DNA of 64,000 nucleotides from JBCBRD01 sp039819785 (GTDB lineage: Bacteria; Pseudomonadota; Alphaproteobacteria; Rhizobiales; Hyphomicrobiaceae), in contig JBCBRH010000015.1 of NCBI GenBank assembly GCA_039819785.1, positions 1 to 64,000 on the forward strand, read 5' to 3'. The notes beneath the pieces were generated by a model. That model worked only from the letters and a program-made list of their open reading frames with translations. It did not search any database and was not told where the DNA came from. Shown piece by piece: positions 43,989-52,474 of this stretch. Position numbers and translations under genes: made by a program. Numbering within the stretch: the first letter of the stretch is position 1; each line of letters opens with the position of its first letter.

Positions 43989-46340
43989 ATGAGGGCAGAT
44001 CCGCGAATGTTAAAATTTCGGATCATGTCGCTTGGAAGTCTGGCGACCCTGGTATGGGTCGCTCTTTCGTCCACGACACTATTCACACTCCAGGCGGCGA
44101 CAACGCCCTCTGTGGCGCAAGCACAGGGCATCGTTCGCGATATCCAGGTGACCGGCAACCGCCGCGTAGAACCTGAGACCGTCCGGTCATATCTCCAATT
44201 CACAGTCGGTGACGCTTACGAGCCTGGCGTGGTCGACGCGTCATTGCGCTCGCTCTTCGCCACCGGCCTGTTCTCGGACGTCCAGATCGACAGCAGCGGC
44301 GGGTCCGTCCTCGTCACGGTCGAGGAAAACCCTGTGGTCAACCAGGTGGTTTTTGAAGGCAACTCAGAGGTCGAAAACAGCACGCTCCAAAGCGAAGTGC
44401 AGCTGAAGCCACGCTCGATCTACACCCGGTCGCGGGTTCAGGCCGATGCACAGCGCATCCTGGACGTCTATCGCCGCCAGGGCTTGTTCGCAGCAAGCGT
44501 CGAGCCGCAGATCATTGAGTTGGAACAAAACCGGGTGAACCTGGTCTTCGAGATTTCCGAAGGCATCGCCACCAAGGTCAAGGGCATCAACTTCATCGGC
44601 AACCGGGCATTCACCGACACGCAGCTGCGCGATATCATCTCAACAACACAGTCAGGCTGGTTCGACTTCCTGAAGGGAACGGCGGTCTACGACCCAGACC
44701 GCTTGTCGCTGGACCGCGAACTCTTGCGCCAGTACTACCTCAAGAACGGTTATGCAGACGCGCGGATCGTATCCGCTAATGCTGAGCTTGACGTCGACGG
44801 CTCCGGTTTCTTCATCAACTTCGCCATTGAAGAAGGCGAGCTTTACACATTCGGCGACGTGCAGATCGACAGCTCGCTGCCCGATCTCAACGCCAGCACG
44901 CTTTACGCCGACGTACTCACCCAGCAAGGCGCCATCTACAATGGCTCCTTGATCGACAAGTCGGTTGAAAAACTAACCCTCGCCGTTGCCGAACAGGGGT
45001 ATGCCTTCGCACGCGTCCGTCCCCGCGCTGTACCAGACATTTACCAGCGCACGATCGGCATGAACTACGTGATCGACGAGGGACCTCGGGTCTACATCGA
45101 GCGTATTAACATCTATGGTAACGCCCGGACCAAGGACCACGTCATTCGTCGCGAGTTCCGTCTCGCCGAAGGTGACGCCTACAACCCGCTTCTGGTCGAC
45201 CGAGCCAAGAAGCGCTTGAAGTCACTGGGCTTCTTCAAAGACGTGCAGGTACGTCGCACACCTGGAAGCTCCCAGGACCGTGTCATTCTCGATGTCGCGC
45301 TCGTCGAACAGTCAACCGGTGAACTCTCATTTGGCGCTGGCTACTCGACAAGTGAAGGTGTGATCGGCGACATCTCTATCTCCGAGCGAAATCTCCTGGG
45401 TAACGGCCAGTTCTTGCGCCTGAAACTGGGTGGTTCGCTGGAGCGTTTGCAGGTCGACCTTAGCTTCACCGAACCACGCTTCCTCGATTACAACCTTGCC
45501 GCTGGTTTCGACCTCTTCCACAAAGAGTTGGACCAATCCGACACGTCTGGTTTCCGCAGCCGTAAAACAGGTGGAACCGTACGGCTCGGCTTCCCGCTGG
45601 CCGAAAGCCTCTGGGGCCAGGTGCGCTACACGATTTCGCGTGACGACATCTATGATGTGGAGAATGACGCCTCTCCCGCCATTCAGGACGCGGAAGGTGA
45701 GTATTGGACATCATCGGTTGGCGGCACGTTAAAATATGACCAGCGTAACCATCCTCGGAACCCGACACGCGGTTTCTATCTCCAGACATCGGTTGATTTC
45801 GCCGGTATCGGTGGTGACGCGCAGTACGCAAGGTTGTCGGCTGAAGGCCGCGCCTATTATCCGGTAGCTGAGAAAGTCACATTGGTTGGACGTGCGGTTG
45901 CCGGTCACATTGAAGGCTATGGTGACGAAGACATCCGTATCCTCGACCTTTACTTCAGAGGCGGCGAGACCGTCCGCGGTTTCGACAGGTCTGGTTTTGG
46001 TCCACGTGATACAGGGTCCGCAAACCGGGACGCATTGGGTGGTAAGACATATTGGGCTGTGACCGCTGAACTCCGGTTCCCAATTCCGGTCATCCCGGAA
46101 GATCTTGGCATCTCCGCAGCCGTCTTCGCAGACGCAGGTTCACTCTTCGGTGCCAGTGAACGCGCCGAGGCCCTCGCCAACAACCTGCAAGACGATGCGT
46201 CCATTCGGTCGTCCGTCGGCGCCAGTGTGCTCTGGAACTCACCGGTCGGACCTCTACGCCTCGACTACGCACACGTCCTGTCGAGTGAAGACTACGATGA
46301 TGAGCAGAGCATCCGTTTCGGGGCATCGACGAACTTCTAA
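43989..46340 (+). CDS. bamA: Outer membrane protein assembly factor BamA
   Basis: BamA inserts beta-barrel proteins into the outer membrane. The ATG at 43989 follows GGGGGATC and gives 783 residues with a signal peptide (hydrophobic part about 14-35, cleavage near SVAQAQ). Five POTRA domains follow (about 38-370), starting IVRDIQVTGNRRVEPETVRSYL and ending INIYGNARTKDHVIRREFRLAEGDAYNP. The 16-strand barrel then runs to the C-terminus and includes FRGGETVRGFDRSGFGPRD, the conserved VRGF motif of loop 6. The protein ends in Phe (SIRFGASTNF), as expected for the BAM beta-signal. A clear terminator follows. Confidence 0.96.
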   Translation: MRADPRMLKFRIMSLGSLATLVWVALSSTTLFTLQAATTPSVAQAQGIVRDIQVTGNRRVEPETVRSYLQFTVGDAYEPGVVDASLRSLFATGLFSDVQIDSSGGSVLVTVEENPVVNQVVFEGNSEVENSTLQSEVQLKPRSIYTRSRVQADAQRILDVYRRQGLFAASVEPQIIELEQNRVNLVFEISEGIATKVKGINFIGNRAFTDTQLRDIISTTQSGWFDFLKGTAVYDPDRLSLDRELLRQYYLKNGYADARIVSANAELDVDGSGFFINFAIEEGELYTFGDVQIDSSLPDLNASTLYADVLTQQGAIYNGSLIDKSVEKLTLAVAEQGYAFARVRPRAVPDIYQRTIGMNYVIDEGPRVYIERINIYGNARTKDHVIRREFRLAEGDAYNPLLVDRAKKRLKSLGFFKDVQVRRTPGSSQDRVILDVALVEQSTGELSFGAGYSTSEGVIGDISISERNLLGNGQFLRLKLGGSLERLQVDLSFTEPRFLDYNLAAGFDLFHKELDQSDTSGFRSRKTGGTVRLGFPLAESLWGQVRYTISRDDIYDVENDASPAIQDAEGEYWTSSVGGTLKYDQRNHPRNPTRGFYLQTSVDFAGIGGDAQYARLSAEGRAYYPVAEKVTLVGRAVAGHIEGYGDEDIRILDLYFRGGETVRGFDRSGFGPRDTGSANRDALGGKTYWAVTAELRFPIPVIPEDLGISAAVFADAGSLFGASERAEALANNLQDDASIRSSVGASVLWNSPVGPLRLDYAHVLSSEDYDDEQSIRFGASTNF

Positions 46341-46406
46341 CGCTTCTACAGCGTAGCTCAGATGCTCCCCTGCCATCGAAGCTGGCAGAACCCACATCTA
46401 TCTCAG

Positions 46407-46436
46407 CGGTCTCCGATTTCGTCGGGGACCGTTTTC
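46407..46436 (+). terminator. Rho-independent terminator after bamA
   Basis: The 10-bp stem CGGTCTCCGA / TCGGGGACCG (one G-T pair) around TTTCG is followed by TTTTC. It separates bamA from lpxD, so lpxD needs its own promoter in the next 300 bases. Confidence 0.85.
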
Positions 46437-46740
46437 ATTGGTCGCCCCCTCCGCGACGGCTCCACTCCGGCCTATGCCGAAGGCTCCGCTCAGGGCAAGG
46501 CCAATGCTCACGTCTGTTCCTCACAAATCGGGCAAAACCCAACTCATGTGTTTCCCTGGCCCCGGCCCTGTGGCATGGGGTAAGCCAAACACCATTAACG
46601 TGTTGGTTTACAATTGCACCGCGGACGCGCTCTCATCTTTTGGTCTGGATCATACTCCGAGCGCACAGTCGCTCACACACGTACCGAACATGCTCGAGGC
46701 CGACAGCGACCGTGACGCGAGGGGGACGCGAAAATAAGAC
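46437..46740. other. Intergenic region, bamA to lpxD; no skp gene
   Basis: In many proteobacteria the periplasmic chaperone gene skp (ompH) sits here. None of the frames in this stretch resembles Skp. The region is GC-rich at first, then AT-richer near 46600, where a promoter for lpxD is plausible but not definable. Confidence 0.55.
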
Positions 46741-47772
46741 ATGGAACATGCAGGTTTCTTTGACAGAGAAGGGCCGTTCTCACTTGCAGATGTAGCAGCC
46801 GCGGCCGGCGCCGACATCGCAACGGATGCACCCGCTGACATCCAGATCACCGACATCAGGCCGCTTTCAGATGCCGCGGCAGGGCACGTCTCGTTTCTGG
46901 ATAACAAAAAGTATTTACCTGCTCTCCATGAGACGACGGCAGTGGCTTGCTTTGTTCACCCAGACATCGTCGAAAAAGTACCAGACAACGTCATCCCACT
47001 GACAACCAAGCAGCCCTACCACGCGTTCGCACGCACATTGCGCTTGTTTTATCCAAGCGCCATGGCACCACGCATGGTCCGCCAAAGATCAGACCTCGTC
47101 GACCCCTCCGCGATGCTGGAAGACGACGTCGTCATCGAGGCGGGGGCCATCATCGGGCCGGATGTCCATATCGGTTCAGGCAGCCGCATCGCAGCTGGCG
47201 CTGTCATTGGCGGCCGGGTCCACATCGGGCGCAACAGCTACATCGGTGCCGGTGCCACGGTTTGCCATGCGCTGATCGGCGATCACGTCATCATTCATGC
47301 AGGTGTGCGCATCGGTCAGGACGGCTTCGGCTTCGCGATGGGACCAGGCGGGCACGAAAAGGTCTGTCAAATCGGACGCGTCATCATCCAGGATCACGTC
47401 GACATCGGGGCAAACTCCACTATCGATCGTGGTGCGCTGAGCGATACCGTCATCGGTGAAGGCTCAAAGATCGATAATCTCGTGCAGATCGGCCACAATG
47501 TCCGCATCGGTCGCCATTGTGTGATCGTCGCACAGTGCGGCATTTCCGGGTCAGCACAGCTGGGTGATTTTGCGATCATGGGCGGACAGGCAGGGCTTGT
47601 CGGCCACATCAAGGTCGGAGCTGGCGCACAAATCGCCGGTGCGTCCCATGTCAAAAACGATGTCCCGCCAGGTGCGAGGATGGGTGGAACTCCGGCCCGC
47701 CCGTTCCGTCAATGGGCAAAGGAGATCGCAACCCTCAGCAAGCTGGCAGGCGTAAAGGGCCGCTCCACTTGA
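46741..47772 (+). CDS. lpxD: UDP-3-O-(3-hydroxyacyl)glucosamine N-acyltransferase
   Basis: It adds the N-linked hydroxyacyl chain in the third step of lipid A synthesis, using acyl-ACP. The 343-residue protein has an N-terminal uridine-binding domain (about 1-100, with HVSFLDNKKYLPAL and PYHAFARTLRLFYP). A left-handed beta-helix of hexapeptide repeats follows (VVIEAGAIIGPDVHIGSGSRIAAGA and onward). The catalytic His lies in IDNLVQIGHNVRIG near 253-266, and GFGFAMGPGGHEKVCQIGRV is typical. A C-terminal helix follows. It is upstream of fabZ-lpxA but separated from them by 597 bases. Confidence 0.96.
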   Translation: MEHAGFFDREGPFSLADVAAAAGADIATDAPADIQITDIRPLSDAAAGHVSFLDNKKYLPALHETTAVACFVHPDIVEKVPDNVIPLTTKQPYHAFARTLRLFYPSAMAPRMVRQRSDLVDPSAMLEDDVVIEAGAIIGPDVHIGSGSRIAAGAVIGGRVHIGRNSYIGAGATVCHALIGDHVIIHAGVRIGQDGFGFAMGPGGHEKVCQIGRVIIQDHVDIGANSTIDRGALSDTVIGEGSKIDNLVQIGHNVRIGRHCVIVAQCGISGSAQLGDFAIMGGQAGLVGHIKVGAGAQIAGASHVKNDVPPGARMGGTPARPFRQWAKEIATLSKLAGVKGRST

Positions 47773-48369
47773 GATGGTTGACGCTTAGAGCACCGGCTAG
47801 TCTTCCGGCTTGGTCCGTCTAGGAAACTGCGCCTTCATCAGCAAACATCCTGATGCGGCTTCCAAACACTCCAAACCCCTGTTGAGACAACGCATAGGCA
47901 CCCGAAACTCGCAGCAAAAACAGCCCAACGCACCAGGACTGCGATAGGGTTAACGCCAGCGAGGAAGACCATGTCCTTAACCCCCTCACCGTCCCGGGCT
48001 TGGGAGAAACGGGTGGAAGGGTTACAGACGTTACACGAAGCGGTATGCAAACAGTCTAGATCAAGATCAGGCGACGTATCAGCGCGGACACTAGTCGAAG
48101 GCGCTGAGCGAGTATCAGCCTAAAGCTGGTCAGTGAGATCAGCCCAAGGTGAAAGCCACTTAGACCGGACCATGATCTAAACGAGAAGAGAACAGCACAT
48201 CACGTCAGAAACACTGCACGGGGTACGGTTTAGAAGACTGCTGGACGCTTCCAAATCCCTATCAGTAGGGAAAACATCGATTAAGGACGCCGAGGCGTTG
48301 TTGCCAACGCTGCACGCACCACACAAGAAGCGTCAAGACGCCAGGACGTAAGGCTTTAAGAGGACTGCA
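47773..48369. other. Intergenic region, lpxD to fabZ, unusually long
   Basis: These 597 bases hold no supported gene. A 70-codon minus-strand frame (47838-48050) has one hydrophobic stretch but no ribosome binding site or recognisable family. A short CCCTA/TAGGG hairpin lies near 48258-48271. The fabZ ATG has AGAGGA just upstream. A promoter for fabZ-lpxA-lpxI-lpxB is probably here. Confidence 0.5.
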
Positions 48370-48870
48370 ATGGCAGAAGTGGAAGACAAACAAAAACTGG
48401 ACACGGCAGATATCGCAAAGGTGATGAAGCTCCTGCCGCATCGCTATCCTTTCCTGCTGCTCGACAGGATGTACGACATGGATCGCGATGAGAGCTGCGT
48501 CGGTGTGAAAAACGTCACGTTCAACGAACCGTTCTTCCAGGGCCACTTCCCTCAGTTCCCCGTGATGCCGGGCGTTCTGATCATCGAAGGCCTCGCGCAA
48601 ACCGCCGGGGCGCTGTGCGTCCACAGCCTGGGCGAAGGTTACAAGGCCGAATTGGTCTACTTCATGGGCATCGACAAAGCGAAGTTCCGCAGGCCCGTCG
48701 TGCCCGGTGATCAGCTCCATTACCATGTGAAAAAGATCCGCAATCGCGGTCGCGTGTGGCGCTTTGCTGGTGAAGCCCGCGTCGACGGGCAGGTTGCCGC
48801 CGAAGCTGAAATCAGCGCCATGTTGGCCGATACCGCGGACGCGCGCGCATTTGCGAGTAAACATGGCTGA
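48370..48870 (+). CDS. fabZ: 3-hydroxyacyl-[acyl-carrier-protein] dehydratase FabZ
   Basis: It dehydrates 3-hydroxyacyl-ACP in fatty acid elongation and competes with LpxA and LpxD for the same substrate pool. The 166-residue hotdog-fold protein has LLPHRYPFLLLDRMYDMD near 22-39, and the catalytic His and Glu in FFQGHFPQFPVMPGVLIIEGLAQTAG near 56-81. Length is slightly above the usual 150 because of the N- and C-terminal extensions. Its stop overlaps the start of lpxA by eight bases. Confidence 0.96.
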   Translation: MAEVEDKQKLDTADIAKVMKLLPHRYPFLLLDRMYDMDRDESCVGVKNVTFNEPFFQGHFPQFPVMPGVLIIEGLAQTAGALCVHSLGEGYKAELVYFMGIDKAKFRRPVVPGDQLHYHVKKIRNRGRVWRFAGEARVDGQVAAEAEISAMLADTADARAFASKHG

Positions 48871-49669
48871 TCATCAGATACACGCGACGGCAGTCGTTGA
48901 AGCTGGCGCAGAGCTAGGCGTTAACGTTACCGTCGGCCCGTATTGTCTCGTCGGGCCCGAGGTTAAATTGGGCGACGGCGTCGAGCTCATCAGCCACGCG
49001 GTGGTCGCAGGTAAGACAACAATCGGCGCACGCACGAAGATCTTCCCATTTGCATCGATCGGCCATCAGCCGCAGGATCTGAAGTTCCACGGCGAGCCTT
49101 CGACGCTGGAAGTCGGGGAAGACTGCATGATACGCGAAGGCGTCACGATGAATCCCGGGACCGAAGGCGGCGGATCAAAGACCGTGGTCGGGGCCAAATG
49201 CGCCTTCCTGGCGAACTCCCATGTCGGCCACGACTGCATCGTCGGCGATAGCGTCATCTTTTCAAACAACGTCATGCTCGCTGGCCACTGCACCATCGGT
49301 GATTACGTGATCATCGGTGGAGGTGCCGCCGTGATTCAGTTTGCCCGTGTCGGTCCTCACGCGTTCGTCGGTGGCATGTCGGGCCTGGAAAACGATCTGA
49401 TCCCCTACGGCATGGCTCTGGGCAATCGCGCCTACCTGTCAGGCCTGAATATTGTTGGTCTGCAGCGTCGGGGATTTTCAAGAACAGACATCCACGACCT
49501 CCGGCGCGCCTATCGACTGCTGTTTGCTGCAGAAGGCACGTTGCAGGAACGCATGGCTGACGTAGCCGAGGGCTTTCAGAACCACCCGATCGTGGTCGAG
49601 ATCCTCGACTTCATCAAGGAAGGCGGGAAGCGGTCTCTGTGTACTCCAAGAGGTGTGAAGGCGGATTAA
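48863..49669 (+). CDS. lpxA: Acyl-ACP--UDP-N-acetylglucosamine O-acyltransferase
   Basis: It starts lipid A synthesis by acylating UDP-GlcNAc. The ATG at 48863 (MADHQIHATAVVE) gives 268 residues, the family length, and lies within the fabZ end. The beta-helix repeats run to about residue 190. The catalytic His region is FPFASIGHQPQDLKFHGEPSTLEVGED, followed by IREGVTMNPGTEGGG and NSHVGHDCIVGD. The C-terminal helical domain includes GLQRRGFSRTDIHDLRRAYRLLF. Coupled translation with fabZ is likely. Confidence 0.96.
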   Translation: MADHQIHATAVVEAGAELGVNVTVGPYCLVGPEVKLGDGVELISHAVVAGKTTIGARTKIFPFASIGHQPQDLKFHGEPSTLEVGEDCMIREGVTMNPGTEGGGSKTVVGAKCAFLANSHVGHDCIVGDSVIFSNNVMLAGHCTIGDYVIIGGGAAVIQFARVGPHAFVGGMSGLENDLIPYGMALGNRAYLSGLNIVGLQRRGFSRTDIHDLRRAYRLLFAAEGTLQERMADVAEGFQNHPIVVEILDFIKEGGKRSLCTPRGVKAD

Positions 49670-49755
49670 GCGCTTAACGTGCATCATGGGGCATCGCCGC
49701 AACAAACGCAGGCATACCTTCAGCCCGAAGCGGGTAGTCAAGGCACGACGATCAT

Positions 49756-51087
49756 ATGGCCACACACACGGCATTGCGCGATGATCTGTCTCCCGTCGGA
49801 ATTCTGGCAGGTGGCGGCTCGTTGCCGCTGGAAATCGCCCAATGTCTGAAAGATCAAGGCCGCCGCGTTGTCATCGTCGTCCTGGAAGGCGAAGCAGACG
49901 AACTTGAAGCCCGCTCAGACACCATCGTTCGAAACTGGGGTCGGATTGGTGGCATCATTTCCGCATTCAAGGACGCAGGCTGCAACCAGGTGCTGATCGT
50001 CGGTTCGGTAAAGCGTCCTGACCTCACGAGGATCAAGCCGGACCTTGGCTTTTTTCGCGCGTTGACGACGGTTGTGCGGTTGATCCGGGCAGGCGGCGAC
50101 GACGCGGTGTTGCGTGGCGTCATAGCCTACTTCGCCAAGATGGGATTGAACGTCATTGGCCCAGCCGACGTCGCACCGGGCCTGTTGGTGACAACTGGGT
50201 CACTGCCGGGCACAAAGCCGCTGAGCGCCGAAGACATTGCACTCGCAAGGCGTGCTTTTGGCCTGTTGACGGCCCTCGCACCATTTGACGTCGGCCAGGG
50301 CGTTATCATCAGCCCCGATGGGATTGAAGCCGTCGAAGGTGCTGAGGGGACCGACCGGATGCTGGCGCGGGTTGCAGCCAAGCGGCGCAAAGCCATGATG
50401 TCCGGTCAGCACCATGACGCCAGTGGCGTGCTGGTAAAACAGCCTAAGGTGGGACAGGACCTGCGCGTCGACCTTCCTGCAATCGGGCCACGCACGATCA
50501 TCGGCACAGTGGAAGCCAACCTGTCTGGCATCGTTGCAGAGGCTGGCCGTGTCATCGCACTGTCTCGCAAAGAGCTGATTGCCCGCGCCATGACAGCCGA
50601 CATCTCCGTCTCTGGGATCGCGCCTACGGGTCCTGGATCGGCATCACCGGGCTCCGAAAAAGCTTCGCAACCTATCTTCAACCGCCTTGAAAGCAGAGGC
50701 AGGATCACGCTGCGCGACGTCGACCGGACGGATGCCATGAAGTGTGCAGCCGTCTCACACGCCATGGAGCCCTATGGCTGCGGCCGCGTCGTCATTGCCT
50801 CTCGTGGGCATGTTCTGGCAGTCCACGCCGGAGAAGACCCGATCGAGACCGTTGCCCGCGTCGCAGATTTGCGCCAATGGGGCGACAAGCGCTGGAAACG
50901 CCGATCAGGCATGGCAGCACTTTCAGCGGGCCGCGAAGCGACACCTGAGTTGATTGCGAAAATAGCCGAAACAGGTCTGGCAGGATTTGCCATCCGCCCG
51001 CAGAAATTCGCAGCACGACTGAGCAATGATGCAGTGAAGCTCGCGAATGAGTACAAGCTATGCGTCGCGGAAGTGATGCCGTCCTGA
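49756..51087 (+). CDS. lpxI: UDP-2,3-diacylglucosamine pyrophosphatase LpxI with duplicated C-terminal domain
   Basis: LpxI hydrolyses UDP-2,3-diacylglucosamine to lipid X in alphaproteobacteria that lack LpxH. This protein has 443 residues instead of about 270-290. Residues 1-288 are a complete LpxI: VGILAGGGSLPLEIA, GGIISAFKDAGCNQVLIVG, LLTALAPFDVGQGVII, AVEGAEGTDRML and KQPKVGQDLRVDLPAIGP. After a Pro/Ser-rich linker (289-305), residues 306-443 repeat the C-terminal domain in degenerate form: MEPYGCGRVVIASRGHVLAVHAGEDPIETVARVADLR aligns with 174-209, and TGLAGFAIRPQKFAARLSND with 256-275. The acidic QDLRVDLP motif is lost in the second copy. The order lpxA-lpxI-lpxB is normal. Confidence 0.9.
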   Translation: MATHTALRDDLSPVGILAGGGSLPLEIAQCLKDQGRRVVIVVLEGEADELEARSDTIVRNWGRIGGIISAFKDAGCNQVLIVGSVKRPDLTRIKPDLGFFRALTTVVRLIRAGGDDAVLRGVIAYFAKMGLNVIGPADVAPGLLVTTGSLPGTKPLSAEDIALARRAFGLLTALAPFDVGQGVIISPDGIEAVEGAEGTDRMLARVAAKRRKAMMSGQHHDASGVLVKQPKVGQDLRVDLPAIGPRTIIGTVEANLSGIVAEAGRVIALSRKELIARAMTADISVSGIAPTGPGSASPGSEKASQPIFNRLESRGRITLRDVDRTDAMKCAAVSHAMEPYGCGRVVIASRGHVLAVHAGEDPIETVARVADLRQWGDKRWKRRSGMAALSAGREATPELIAKIAETGLAGFAIRPQKFAARLSNDAVKLANEYKLCVAEVMPS

Positions 51088-51189
51088 CCAAGCGGTGAGC
51101 TTGGTGATGGTAAAGCGAAATTGAGTGTCAGGCTTTGGCCTCCTCATTCCAGTCACGCCGAGAAGCGGTAGAAAGTGAAAGGGTAAGCT

Positions 51190-52446
51190 ATGCAAGGCGA
51201 CACACCGCGCTCACCCGAGCAGCCGCCCGCCTCTCCCATCCAGACGACGCCGCACGATGCCCGCGAGCGCACCTTCACCATCTTCATCGTGGCCGGCGAA
51301 CACTCCGGCGATGCGCTTGGCGGCAAACTGATGGCCGAACTGAATGCCCGCTGTCCCAATCGCATCCGTTATCTTGGGGTTGGTGGAACGGACATGGCAA
51401 CCCAAGGGCTGATCTCTCAATACCCGCTCGCAGACGTCGCCGTTATGGGGCCGGTCAACATCGTAAAGGCACTGCCGCGCATCACGCGCCGCGTCTATCG
51501 CACCGTGGATGCCGCGCTGACCGCCGACCCGGATTGCGTGGTCATCATCGACAGCCCGGAGTTCACCCACCCGATCGCCAAACGCATCCGCAAACGTCGG
51601 CCCGATATCCCGATCGTCGACTACGTATCGCCAAGCGTATGGGCGTGGCGCCCGGGCCGTGCCAGGAAAATGGCACCCTATGTCGATCACCTGCTGGCGC
51701 TCTTACCATTTGAACCTGCAGCCCACGACCGCCTCGGCGGCCCACCTTGCACCTACGTCGGCCATCCGTTGATTGAACGGCTGGACTGGTTGAACGCGTT
51801 GGAAACTGACAGCTTGAAGGCGCGCCTCGGGCTCGATGCAGCCAAACCGGTGCTGGTGGTTTTGCCCGGCAGCCGGCGGTCAGAGGTTCGCGTCTTGATG
51901 GCGCCATTTGGCGGAACGGTCGAAAAACTCAGCGAAGCGGGCATCACGCCCGAGGTGATCATTCCAGCGGTTGAAGACCTAAAAAATGAGATCGCTGAGG
52001 CTGCCGCCAGCTGGCCGGTGAAGCCTCACATCATAACCGGTCAGGACGATAAGTTTCGCGCATTCAAAATCGCAGATTGTGCCCTTGCAGCGTCAGGCAC
52101 CGTCACGCTGGAACTGGCCATGGCGGGAACACCGATGGTCGTGGGTTACCTTGTTGACGGGCTGGCCGCCAACCTCCAGTTTCTCGTCAAGGTGCCATCG
52201 ATCATCCTGGCAAACCTGGTGCTGGATGAAGCCGTGTTCCCAGAGTTCATTCAGGAAAACTGTAACCCGGACGAGCTGAGCGCTGCACTGATACCGCTTT
52301 TCAACAACACCCCGGCCCGCCAGACACAGCTGGCAGCCCTTGCCCAGATCCCGCAAAAGATGACCCGTAGCGACGGCCAGACCCCATCGGCAGTCGCAAC
52401 CGACATCGTCTTGCATCACGCCGTGAATGGCCGCGCGTCAAAATGA
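51190..52446 (+). CDS. lpxB: Lipid-A-disaccharide synthase
   Basis: It joins lipid X to UDP-diacylglucosamine to form the lipid A disaccharide (GT19 family) at the inner membrane. The 418-residue protein has an N-terminal extension of about 30 residues before FIVAGEHSGDALGGKLMAEL, then DSPEFTHPIAKRIRK, PSVWAWRPGRARKMAPYVDHLLALLPFEP, CTYVGHPLIE, VLPGSRRSEV, and the sugar-nucleotide site CALAASGTVTLELAMAGTPMVVGY. AAAGGG precedes the ATG. Its end lies 28 bases from the end of the convergent gltX. Confidence 0.95.
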   Translation: MQGDTPRSPEQPPASPIQTTPHDARERTFTIFIVAGEHSGDALGGKLMAELNARCPNRIRYLGVGGTDMATQGLISQYPLADVAVMGPVNIVKALPRITRRVYRTVDAALTADPDCVVIIDSPEFTHPIAKRIRKRRPDIPIVDYVSPSVWAWRPGRARKMAPYVDHLLALLPFEPAAHDRLGGPPCTYVGHPLIERLDWLNALETDSLKARLGLDAAKPVLVVLPGSRRSEVRVLMAPFGGTVEKLSEAGITPEVIIPAVEDLKNEIAEAAASWPVKPHIITGQDDKFRAFKIADCALAASGTVTLELAMAGTPMVVGYLVDGLAANLQFLVKVPSIILANLVLDEAVFPEFIQENCNPDELSAALIPLFNNTPARQTQLAALAQIPQKMTRSDGQTPSAVATDIVLHHAVNGRASK

Positions 52447-52474
52447 TGGGAAGCATGGCGGTTGCACCACTAAT

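Noticed and set aside
47838..48050. Small minus-strand membrane protein between lpxD and fabZ
   Set aside because: There is one hydrophobic stretch only, no ribosome binding site and no family resemblance.
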